From contig CAMCOB010000010.1 of NCBI GenBank assembly GCA_945876305.1, forward strand, positions 1 to 23,129: a DNA stretch of 23,129 bases, written 5' to 3'. Numbering within the stretch: the first letter of the stretch is position 1; the number at the start of each line of letters is the position of its first letter. This stretch comes from Bifidobacterium breve. GTDB taxonomy: Bacteria; Actinomycetota; Thermoleophilia; Miltoncostaeales; Miltoncostaeaceae. A model generated the notes under the pieces. It did no database searches. It was not told where the DNA came from and saw only the letters and a list, made by a program, of their open reading frames with translations. Both the position numbers and the translations under genes were made by a program. Below are positions 5,937 through 12,211 of the stretch, one piece after another.

Positions 5937-7328
5937 ATGAGCGTCGGCGCAGTCGTACTTGCCGCGGGTCACGGAACCCGCATGCGTTCTCGCCTCCCGA
6001 AGGTCCTCCACCCGATCGCTGGTAGACCCATGATCATGTGGGTGCTCGACGCCCTCGGTGACGTGGATCCGACCTCGGTGGTGGTGGTGCTCGGCCCCGA
6101 GGGTGACGAGGTCGTCGAGTCACTTCCGGCCGGCATGTGCACGGCGCTTCAGGAGGTGCGCGACGGCACTGGCGGTGCCACGCGCATCGGGCTCGAGGCC
6201 CTCGATCCCGCGGTGGACACTGTGGTGGTCATCTGCGGTGATACGCCGCTGGTGGATCCGGAGCTGGTGAGCGCGCTCATCAGCGATCACGTGCACAGTG
6301 GCCGTGCGGCCACCATGGTCACGGCCATCCTTCCTGACGGTGGCGCCTACGGCCGGGTTATCCGTGAGCCCACGGGCGTACGGGTGGTGGAGGCCCGCGA
6401 CGCGCACCCCGACGATCTTGCGGTGCGCGAGATCAACGCGGGCCTGTTCGCGTTCGACCGCGCCGCGCTCGACACCGCCCTTGCCCAGGTGGGCAGCGAT
6501 AACGCACAGGGCGAGATCTACCTGCCGGATGTCCTCACGCTGGTGGCGGGCGAGGTGGGGGCGCTGGTGGCTCCCGATGCCACGGTGGTGCAGGGCGTCA
6601 ACACCCGTGCCGACCTTGCCGACTGCGAGGCCGCGATCCAGACACGACTGCGAAATGAGTTGATGCTGGGCGGGGTGACCATGCCCGACCCATCCCGCGT
6701 GCTGGTTGACGCCTTCGTGACCGTGGGGCAGGACACCACACTGTGGCCCGGCACGGTGTTGCGCGGCGCGACCAGTGTGGGGGAGGGGTGCGAGATCGGC
6801 CCCGACGTGGTGATGGTCAATTCGTCAGTGGGCAACGACACCGTTGTGGTGAGTGCCCATGTGCTGTCGTCGGCAGTGGGCAACGGCTGTCAGGTGGGGC
6901 CGTTCGCGTACCTGCGCCCGGGTGTGACCATGGCCGATGGCAGCAAGGCCGGCACCTACGTGGAGATGAAGAACACCACGCTCGGCGAGAACAGCAAAGT
7001 GCCCCACCTGTCGTACATCGGTGATGCCGAGGTGGGCACGAACACCAACATCGGCGCGGGCAACATCACGGCCAATTACGACGGCTTCCGCAAGCACCGC
7101 ACCACGGTGGGCAGCGACGTGAAGACCGGCAGCGACTGCGTGCTGGTTGCGCCGGTCACCATCGGCGACCGCGCGATGACCGGAGCAGGCTCCATAATCA
7201 CGGGCGACGTTCCCCCGGGTGCACTCGGAATCGCACGTGCCCGGCAGCAGAACATCGAGGGCTTTACCGACAAGGCCGAGGCGCGGGCCAAGAGGGCCGC
7301 TGCCGATGACGACCCCGGAGCGCACTGA
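5937..7328 (+). CDS. glmU: bifunctional UDP-N-acetylglucosamine pyrophosphorylase / glucosamine-1-phosphate N-acetyltransferase
   Basis: GlmU acetylates glucosamine-1-phosphate and then couples it to UTP, giving UDP-GlcNAc for peptidoglycan. It has 463 aa, the normal length. The N-terminal Rossmann-like uridyltransferase domain (1 to about 225) carries LAAGHGTRM (8-16) with Lys22 in SRLPKVLH and the CGDTPL metal-site loop. The C-terminal left-handed beta-helix (about 250-440) shows hexapeptide repeats and the acetyltransferase site: PFAYLRPG, KVPHLSYIGDA (catalytic His357), NIGAGNITANYDG. The tail is Ala/Arg/Asp-rich. Start ATG 5937 follows tRNA-Gln by 23 bases with at most a weak Shine-Dalgarno. 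prs follows after two bases, so the pair is co-transcribed. Confidence 0.97.
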   Translation: MSVGAVVLAAGHGTRMRSRLPKVLHPIAGRPMIMWVLDALGDVDPTSVVVVLGPEGDEVVESLPAGMCTALQEVRDGTGGATRIGLEALDPAVDTVVVICGDTPLVDPELVSALISDHVHSGRAATMVTAILPDGGAYGRVIREPTGVRVVEARDAHPDDLAVREINAGLFAFDRAALDTALAQVGSDNAQGEIYLPDVLTLVAGEVGALVAPDATVVQGVNTRADLADCEAAIQTRLRNELMLGGVTMPDPSRVLVDAFVTVGQDTTLWPGTVLRGATSVGEGCEIGPDVVMVNSSVGNDTVVVSAHVLSSAVGNGCQVGPFAYLRPGVTMADGSKAGTYVEMKNTTLGENSKVPHLSYIGDAEVGTNTNIGAGNITANYDGFRKHRTTVGSDVKTGSDCVLVAPVTIGDRAMTGAGSIITGDVPPGALGIARARQQNIEGFTDKAEARAKRAAADDDPGAH

Positions 7329-7330
7329 GC

Positions 7331-8329
7331 ATGAGCACCAAGAGCATCGATCGCGACGACTCCAAGCGCCTCATGGTGTTTGCAGGCACGTCCAGCAAGG
7401 CGCTGGGCGCGCAGATCGGCAGTCGCTTGGGTATCGACCTCGGCGAGGTCATCATCCAGCGCTTTCAGGATGGCGAGATTTACGTGCGCTTCGAGGAGAG
7501 CATCCGCGGCGCCGACATCTTTCTGGTGCAATCCACCAGCACACCGGTGAACGACTCCCTCATGGAGTTGCTCATCATGATCAACGCGGCCAAGCTGGCA
7601 TCGGCGCACCGCATCACCGCAGTCATGCCGTGGTACGGATATTCGCGGCAGGACAAGAAGAGTTCGCCGCGCGAGCCCATCACCGCCCGCCTGGTGGCCC
7701 AACTGCTGGAGGCCGCGGGTGTTGACCGCGTGCTCACCATGGACCTGCACGCCGGACAGATCCAGGGCTTCTTCCAGATTCCGGTGGATCACATGACGGC
7801 AACGCCCATCCTCGCCGACCACTTCCTGGAGCGCCAGTTCGCCGGCGACTTTCCGGAGGGACTCGTGGTGGTGTCGCCCGACGCCGGACGCGCAAAGCTC
7901 GCCAATCACTTCGCCGAGAAGCTGGGCGCGCGCCTTGCGGTGCTGGCCAAGCAGCGGCCCGAGCACAACACCGCCGAGATCACGTTCCTCATCGGTGATG
8001 TGGAGGGCAAGGCAGCCCTGCTTATTGACGACATGATCGACACGGCCGGAACCCTGTGCGCAGGGGCCGCCGTGGTGAAGAAGGCTGGTGCCACCAAGGT
8101 GCTGGCCGCTGCCACACACGGAATCTTCTCGGGCGCGGCATTTGACCGGCTTGAGGAGTCGGTGATCGAGGAGATCGTGGTGACCGACACCATTCCGGTG
8201 CCGGAGGGCTCGGCCGGCGGCAAGATCCAGATCCTCTCGGTTGACCGCATCCTGTCCGACACCATCCACAACGTCTTCTGCGATGAGTCGGTGTCGGAGA
8301 TCTTCGCGGGCGAGAACCAGCTGTTCTGA
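7331..8329 (+). CDS. prs: ribose-phosphate pyrophosphokinase (PRPP synthetase)
   Basis: Prs transfers pyrophosphate from ATP to ribose-5-phosphate, making PRPP for purine, pyrimidine, NAD, histidine and tryptophan synthesis. It has 332 aa, slightly longer than the usual 310-320 owing to about ten extra N-terminal residues. Landmarks in order are RFQDGEIYVRFEESIRG, YGYSRQDKK (ATP loop), MDLHAGQIQGFF, VVVSPDAGRAKLA, the KQRPEHNTAE flexible loop and DDMIDTAGTL, the PRPP-binding loop. ATG 7331 follows the glmU stop by two bases with GGAG ten bases upstream, so translation is likely coupled. The order glmU-prs is conserved in Actinobacteria. Its pyrophosphate-forming partner GlmU is upstream and ppa lies convergently downstream. 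Confidence 0.97.
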   Translation: MSTKSIDRDDSKRLMVFAGTSSKALGAQIGSRLGIDLGEVIIQRFQDGEIYVRFEESIRGADIFLVQSTSTPVNDSLMELLIMINAAKLASAHRITAVMPWYGYSRQDKKSSPREPITARLVAQLLEAAGVDRVLTMDLHAGQIQGFFQIPVDHMTATPILADHFLERQFAGDFPEGLVVVSPDAGRAKLANHFAEKLGARLAVLAKQRPEHNTAEITFLIGDVEGKAALLIDDMIDTAGTLCAGAAVVKKAGATKVLAAATHGIFSGAAFDRLEESVIEEIVVTDTIPVPEGSAGGKIQILSVDRILSDTIHNVFCDESVSEIFAGENQLF

Positions 8330-8363
8330 TGCACCCGTACTGAGGGCCCGGCCTGTGGGCGCG

Positions 8364-8377
8364 GGCTGTGCGCAGCC
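8364..8377 (+). terminator. possible terminator of glmU-prs
   Basis: The stem GGCTG/CAGCC with loop TGCG is followed by TGTTGT. It lies 34 bases after the prs stop in a 128-base convergent gap. The stem is short and the T-run imperfect. Confidence 0.3.
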
Positions 8378-8440
8378 TGTTGTCCATCGCCCCCATGCCC
8401 GACCCGCCTCCGGCTCCGACGGGCGGCAACGGCGATCGGT

Positions 8441-8467
8441 CACCACCTGCCCGGGGGTTAGGTGGTG
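8441..8467. terminator. inverted repeat at the 3' end of ppa, possible bidirectional terminator
   Basis: The perfect 8-bp inverted repeat CACCACCT (8441-8448) / AGGTGGTG (8460-8467), with an 11-base loop, spans the ppa stop codon (8460-8458). It sits between converging prs and ppa. There is no T-tract on either side. Confidence 0.35.
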
Positions 8468-8946
8468 GCGCGCTCCCGGCAGGTGTGGATGATGTCCAGC
8501 GCCTCGGCGCGATCGCCCCAGCCGCGCACCTCGGTCTCACCCGGCTCCAGGTCCTTGTAGACGGTGAAGAAGTGCTCGATCTCGTTGAGCAGGTTGGGGT
8601 TCACGTCGGTGATGTCCTCGATACCCGACCACTGCGGGTCCTTCAGCGGCACGAGGATGACCTTCTCGTCGTGTCCCTTCTCATCACTCATGTGGAACAC
8701 CGCCACGGGACGGGCGCGGATCCAACAGCCGGGGAACGTGGGCTCGCCCAGCAGCACGAGGGCATCGAGAGGGTCGCCATCTTCGGCGAGGGTCCCCTCG
8801 ATGTAGCCGTAGTCGGCCGGGTACCGCATGGCCGTAAAGAGCATGCGGTCAAGCATGATGCGACCGCTCTCCTCATCCATCTCGTACTTGTTGCGGGACC
8901 CCGCAGGGATCTCCACCTGAACCATCACGTCGTCGTCACTTGGCAT
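8458..8946 (-). CDS. ppa: inorganic pyrophosphatase (class I, soluble)
   Basis: Ppa hydrolyses pyrophosphate to phosphate, driving biosynthetic reactions such as those of GlmU and Prs next door. With the start at 8946 it has 162 aa, a normal size for the family. It shows VQVEIPAGSRNKYEMDEESG (residues 9-28, with Lys20 and Glu22), YPADYGYIEGTLAEDGDPLD and the metal-binding DxDPxD triad Asp56/Asp58/Asp61. It ends RAEALDIIHTCRERATT. An in-frame ATG at 8991 preceded by GAGG would add 15 residues (MFGGPSGAQGATIAS). It is disfavoured because family members start just before the VEIP strand and because that start almost abuts the divergent gene at 9008. Transcription may begin near 8985 from a TATTGC box sharing its TA with the divergent promoter. 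Confidence 0.95.
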   Translation of the reverse strand: MPSDDDVMVQVEIPAGSRNKYEMDEESGRIMLDRMLFTAMRYPADYGYIEGTLAEDGDPLDALVLLGEPTFPGCWIRARPVAVFHMSDEKGHDEKVILVPLKDPQWSGIEDITDVNPNLLNEIEHFFTVYKDLEPGETEVRGWGDRAEALDIIHTCRERATT

Positions 8947-8995
8947 GGACGCGATGGTGGCACCCTGCGCGCCGGACGGCCCCCCGAACATGCAA

Positions 8996-9001
8996 TACCC
9001 T
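8996..9001 (+). promoter_or_regulatory. -10 box (TACCCT) of the lysyl-oxidase-like gene, leaderless type
   Basis: TACCCT is six bases (cagcac) before ATG 9008. On the minus strand TATTGC (8997-8992), sharing the same TA step, may serve ppa, but it lacks the final T of the box. No -35 box was recognised. Confidence 0.45.
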
Positions 9002-9007
9002 CAGCAC

Positions 9008-9847
9008 ATGCCACGTCGATCTGCAACGCGCCCGCGCATCCTCGCCGGGCTTATCGGCGCAATGGTCGTGGCGCTCGGGGCGGTGGTCACCGCAGCCGTG
9101 GGCGGTGTGGTCACCGATGGTGGCCTGCTCCCCGATCTTCACCAGCTGCCGCCGTACGATATTTCGGCGCGCACGGCCCCGCGCGGACGCGTGGTGCTCA
9201 CGTTCGCATCGGCGGTCGGCAATGGCGGGCAGGGGCCGCTCATCCTTCACGGGACCCGCGACCGCCGCAGCACCACCATGACCGTCACGCAGGAGATCGT
9301 GCAGACCGATGGCACCCGGGTGCGCGTGCCGATCGCTGGTGGTATGCGGTACGCGCCGGACGGCCATAGCCACTGGCACCTCCTGCAGTTCGCTGCCTTC
9401 GAGTTGCGCGACCCCGCCACCGGCCTGCTCGTAAGCAAGGGGCGCAAGGTGGGCTTCTGCCTTGGCAGTCGCTTCGCGATGGACCCGCCTGTGCCGGGCG
9501 CGCCCACGGTTCCTGCCATCAACACCGACTGTGGCCGGTTTCTTCCCGGGCTCACGCGCATGCGTGTGGGTATCGACGTGGGGTACGCCGACGACTACGC
9601 CGCATATCTCGAGGGCCAGTACATCGACATCACGCACGTGCCAGCGGGCCGCTACGTGGTGGTGCACCGGGCCGATCCCCAGAAGCGGCTCGTGGTTGGC
9701 GACCGCTCAGATGATGTTGCATCAACCCTCATCGAGATCGGCGCCAGAGCGGGTCGGGGAAAGGTTCCCTCCGTGACGACGCTCGCCGAATGCGCAGCCA
9801 CCAGCGGCGCACCAGACCAGCCATGTGTCGCAACGGCCGGTCCGTGA
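9008..9847 (+). CDS. secreted bacterial lysyl oxidase homologue
   Basis: A 279-aa protein. Residues 1-33 are an Arg-rich start followed by a long hydrophobic segment (signal peptide or anchor). The rest aligns by eye with the catalytic domain of copper amine oxidases of the lysyl oxidase family (PF01186). DGHSHWHL holds His120-x-His122-x-His124, matching the copper-binding HxHxH. GRKVGFCL holds Lys147, matching the lysine of the LTQ cofactor. GYADDYAAYLEGQYIDIT holds Tyr197, matching the LTQ tyrosine, and is followed by VPAGRYVVV..DP, as in animal LOX. The expected reaction is oxidative deamination of peptidyl lysine or primary amines to aldehydes outside the cell; the physiological substrate is unknown. 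ATG 9008 is chosen for its TACCCT box six bases upstream. It is divergent from ppa, with the secreted protein gene downstream. Confidence 0.85.
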   Translation: MPRRSATRPRILAGLIGAMVVALGAVVTAAVGGVVTDGGLLPDLHQLPPYDISARTAPRGRVVLTFASAVGNGGQGPLILHGTRDRRSTTMTVTQEIVQTDGTRVRVPIAGGMRYAPDGHSHWHLLQFAAFELRDPATGLLVSKGRKVGFCLGSRFAMDPPVPGAPTVPAINTDCGRFLPGLTRMRVGIDVGYADDYAAYLEGQYIDITHVPAGRYVVVHRADPQKRLVVGDRSDDVASTLIEIGARAGRGKVPSVTTLAECAATSGAPDQPCVATAGP

Positions 9848-9898
9848 ACGATTTGTAAGGACTTGCCGCCCCGGCGGTAAGCGATGGGGGTGACGGGC

Positions 9899-9916
9899 CC
9901 CACCCGATCGGGTGGG
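9899..9916. promoter_or_regulatory. perfect 18-bp palindrome before the secreted-protein gene
   Basis: CCCACCCGATCGGGTGGG is exactly self-complementary and ends immediately before the Shine-Dalgarno AAGGGAG (9917-9923) of the GTG at 9933. It could be an operator for a dimeric regulator or, in RNA, a hairpin masking or protecting the ribosome-binding site. It could also end the preceding lysyl-oxidase-like transcript, but no T-run follows. Confidence 0.4.
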
Positions 9917-9932
9917 AAGGGAGCATGCGGGT

Positions 9933-12167
9933 GTGCGCGCGCCCTCTCTGACATCCGCCAGGCCACTCGCCCTCATGGCGGCCACGCTCTGCACGGCTGG
10001 CGTGCTGGCTTCATCGGCGGGTGCGGTCGGTACCGCCTGCACAACCGGGGTCGTGACACTGTCGTCCCCTGACCGCGCCGCGTTCGTGTGGACCCTCCCC
10101 ACCACGTGGGCATCAAATGGATCGGCTCGCATCCTCGCGCGCCCGTACGGCAGCAGTGCGACCTGGAGCCAGCTGGCCACGGTCAGCGGCGTCCGCACCG
10201 CGGGAACCAGAACGACCGCCACGACCATCCCTGGCCTGACCACCGGCTCGTGGTCGTGGCGGGTTGAGCTCACCCCGCCGACCGGTGCGGTGGACTGGTG
10301 CGATGCCGCAACGCCGATCGTCATCACGCGTCCCGCCGCTCCCACCATCACGTTGTCCGGCACGCGCATCACGGCCGATGGCTGGCGGGCAATCGTGGGC
10401 GGCCAGAGGGTAAGCGTGGCCCGGGCCGCCGGTGACGCCGCCGCGGGGACGTCGTATGTGCGGTTCCAATCACCGAACGGAATCTGGGGTACCGATGCCC
10501 AGGCGCCGGTGGCGATTCCCGCATCAAATGTTATCTCGGTGCAGGCGTACCGGCGAGCGAGTTCTGGCCTGACAGGAGCCACCACAACCATGTCGCTCCT
10601 CAGCGATGTCGATCCTCCCGCGGTGCCGTCTGTGTCGTCCAAGAGCATCACGGTGGATGCCAGTGGTGGGACGGTGGCGCTCGGTGCGTCATACGACCAG
10701 GGGTCCGGCACCACGACGTACGAGTGGTCGCTCCTGTCGAAGGGGGGGACGCATACCGCCTGGGCGTCGGCAACCGGTATGCGCGTGGCCGTGGCGGCAA
10801 CTGATGCGGGCGGCACGCTCTACCTGCGGGCCTGCGACCGGGTGGATAATTGCTCCGATCCAACGGGCGTGGCCATCGAGGCGCACGCAACCACCCCAGG
10901 CACTCCCTCAAACCCCACAAGCCCGACACCCCGCACGCCTGCGCCCCGCGTCGTGGAAAGCACGCCGCCGCGCATCACCGCGCTCACCGTGCTGGCACCC
11001 GCGGGCGGTGCAGGCCGCGTGGTCGTGACCCTCAGTCGCCCTGCCGAGGTCACGTTCACCGTCGCCAAGCGCGGTGCCGCCGTCTCATCAGTGGTCGTGT
11101 GGCTCGGGGCCGGGCAGACGCTCGTGCGTATCCCTGGAGGGGTCCGTGCCGTTACCGGGGCAACGTTGACCGCCCATCCAGTGGCCGGGACTGTGGGCGG
11201 TGAGACGGCCACCGCCACTCTTTCGCTCCCCGCTGTCGCCCGCACCCGCGCCGCGGAGAGCGCACGAGTGACCACACGCATGCGATCACATGCCACCGCA
11301 ATGCTCTATGACATGGACACCGCAGTGCGCGACATTGTGCGCCCGTCCGACGGTGCCGCCGGGCTCTCTGGCGCACAGGGAGCCCGGCGTCAGGAGCCGT
11401 CCACCAGCGCACTCTTCGGCGCGGCCGACGAGCAGTGGATGGTGGGGAAAGTCACCATTGATGAGCTCATGGACCTGTCCTCGGGCGAGATGGCCGACGT
11501 CATCCGCGCCGCGATTGATGATGCCCCGTCGCATGTAGTGGGGCTCGACGAGATCATCCCGGCGGCTGCCGACCCCGCTGCGCCGATGGTGGTGGGCGGG
11601 AGGGTTCCAGTGGCCCCCGCCTCGGCACTCTCGTCACGTCTGGCAGCAGCATTTACCGCGCTCGATGAACCCTCGCCATATGGGGGAACGTGGGCATCGC
11701 GGGTGAACGTGTATCTCGCTCCGGCCATGAGTACCGCGATCGCGGCGGGGCGTGGCCCCAACCGCAACCTGGGCCGCGACGGCAAGCCTCATTTCCGCAC
11801 CTACCGCACCGTGATGGCCGGCTTGGCCCGCGTGGGCGGGGTCTGGATGGAGATGTACCACGGAACCGCGACGGGCGGCACGTCACCCTTCACGGTTCGC
11901 GAATGGACCCGGGCGCCAGCAGCGATGACCGCCGAGTACCGCCGCGCAGGTGGCGACCCCACCCGCCTGCACCTGTTGATGACCGGCAGCGCGGCGTACC
12001 CTGCTGGACGGTTGCCCAGTGGGTGTGTGACGCCCCAGCGCTGCGCATGGCATCTGGCCGAATCCACGCCTGCCGGACGCGAGATGGTGGCCAACGGAGT
12101 GGGCGCATACCGTCTCGCCGCCGCCGCGCGCCCGTTCCTCGCGGAATGGCGGGCGCGTCTGTCGTAG
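9933..12167 (+). CDS. large secreted Ig-like protein with uncharacterised C-terminal domain
   Basis: A 744-aa protein from GTG 9933, chosen for the AAGGGAG nine bases upstream and for a sensible signal peptide; the frame stays open to GTG 9912. Residues 1 to about 31 are a Sec signal ending near SAGA. Residues 35-315 are Thr/Ser/Val/Trp-rich beta-sandwich-like segments that look like two or three Ig/fibronectin-type repeats (for example SWSWRVELTPPTGAVDWC, TTYEWSLLSKGGTHTAWA). Residues about 318-347 form a Pro/Thr linker, followed by another beta domain (350-440). The last ~245 residues (500-744) are different: EQWMVGKVTIDELMDLSSGE, DDAPSHVVGLDEI, WASRVNVYLAPAM, VWMEMYHGTA, a CVTPQRC pair and a helical end. 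This last part looks like a globular enzymatic or binding domain, but I do not recognise it. Only five lysines occur in 744 residues. It probably functions extracellularly or on the cell surface. Confidence 0.8.
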   Translation: MRAPSLTSARPLALMAATLCTAGVLASSAGAVGTACTTGVVTLSSPDRAAFVWTLPTTWASNGSARILARPYGSSATWSQLATVSGVRTAGTRTTATTIPGLTTGSWSWRVELTPPTGAVDWCDAATPIVITRPAAPTITLSGTRITADGWRAIVGGQRVSVARAAGDAAAGTSYVRFQSPNGIWGTDAQAPVAIPASNVISVQAYRRASSGLTGATTTMSLLSDVDPPAVPSVSSKSITVDASGGTVALGASYDQGSGTTTYEWSLLSKGGTHTAWASATGMRVAVAATDAGGTLYLRACDRVDNCSDPTGVAIEAHATTPGTPSNPTSPTPRTPAPRVVESTPPRITALTVLAPAGGAGRVVVTLSRPAEVTFTVAKRGAAVSSVVVWLGAGQTLVRIPGGVRAVTGATLTAHPVAGTVGGETATATLSLPAVARTRAAESARVTTRMRSHATAMLYDMDTAVRDIVRPSDGAAGLSGAQGARRQEPSTSALFGAADEQWMVGKVTIDELMDLSSGEMADVIRAAIDDAPSHVVGLDEIIPAAADPAAPMVVGGRVPVAPASALSSRLAAAFTALDEPSPYGGTWASRVNVYLAPAMSTAIAAGRGPNRNLGRDGKPHFRTYRTVMAGLARVGGVWMEMYHGTATGGTSPFTVREWTRAPAAMTAEYRRAGGDPTRLHLLMTGSAAYPAGRLPSGCVTPQRCAWHLAESTPAGREMVANGVGAYRLAAAARPFLAEWRARLS

Positions 12168-12170
12168 GCT
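12165..12170 (+). promoter_or_regulatory. -10 box (TAGGCT) of mmpL-like gene, overlapping the upstream stop codon
   Basis: TAGGCT begins with the TAG stop of the secreted-protein gene. The same hexamer precedes eno at a similar distance (35 bases to ATG there, 33 here). It is also eight bases before a GTG that opens a ten-codon frame ending just inside the mmpL start. Confidence 0.4.
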
Positions 12171-12178
12171 GATTCGCT

Positions 12179-12211
12179 GTGCGCACCAGAGCCCGGATGA
12201 CCCATGCTTGA
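12179..12211 (+). CDS. possible ten-codon leader peptide overlapping the mmpL start
   Basis: GTG 12179 follows TAGGCT by eight bases, the spacing used by leaderless genes in this window, and encodes (V)RTRARMTHA before TGA 12209-12211. The frame overlaps the ATG of the MmpL-like gene (12204) by eight bases, a geometry that would allow termination-reinitiation coupling. It may equally be chance in a short 5' UTR. Confidence 0.25.
   Translation: MRTRARMTHA

Noticed and set aside
7076..8446. A 456-codon minus-strand open frame opposite the end of glmU and all of prs.
   Set aside because: glmU and prs are complete with conserved motifs; the antisense frame has no motif and no start signal.
8368..9369. 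A 333-codon plus-strand frame across ppa.
   Set aside because: It is antisense to ppa, which has intact catalytic motifs, and out of frame with the lysyl-oxidase-like gene.
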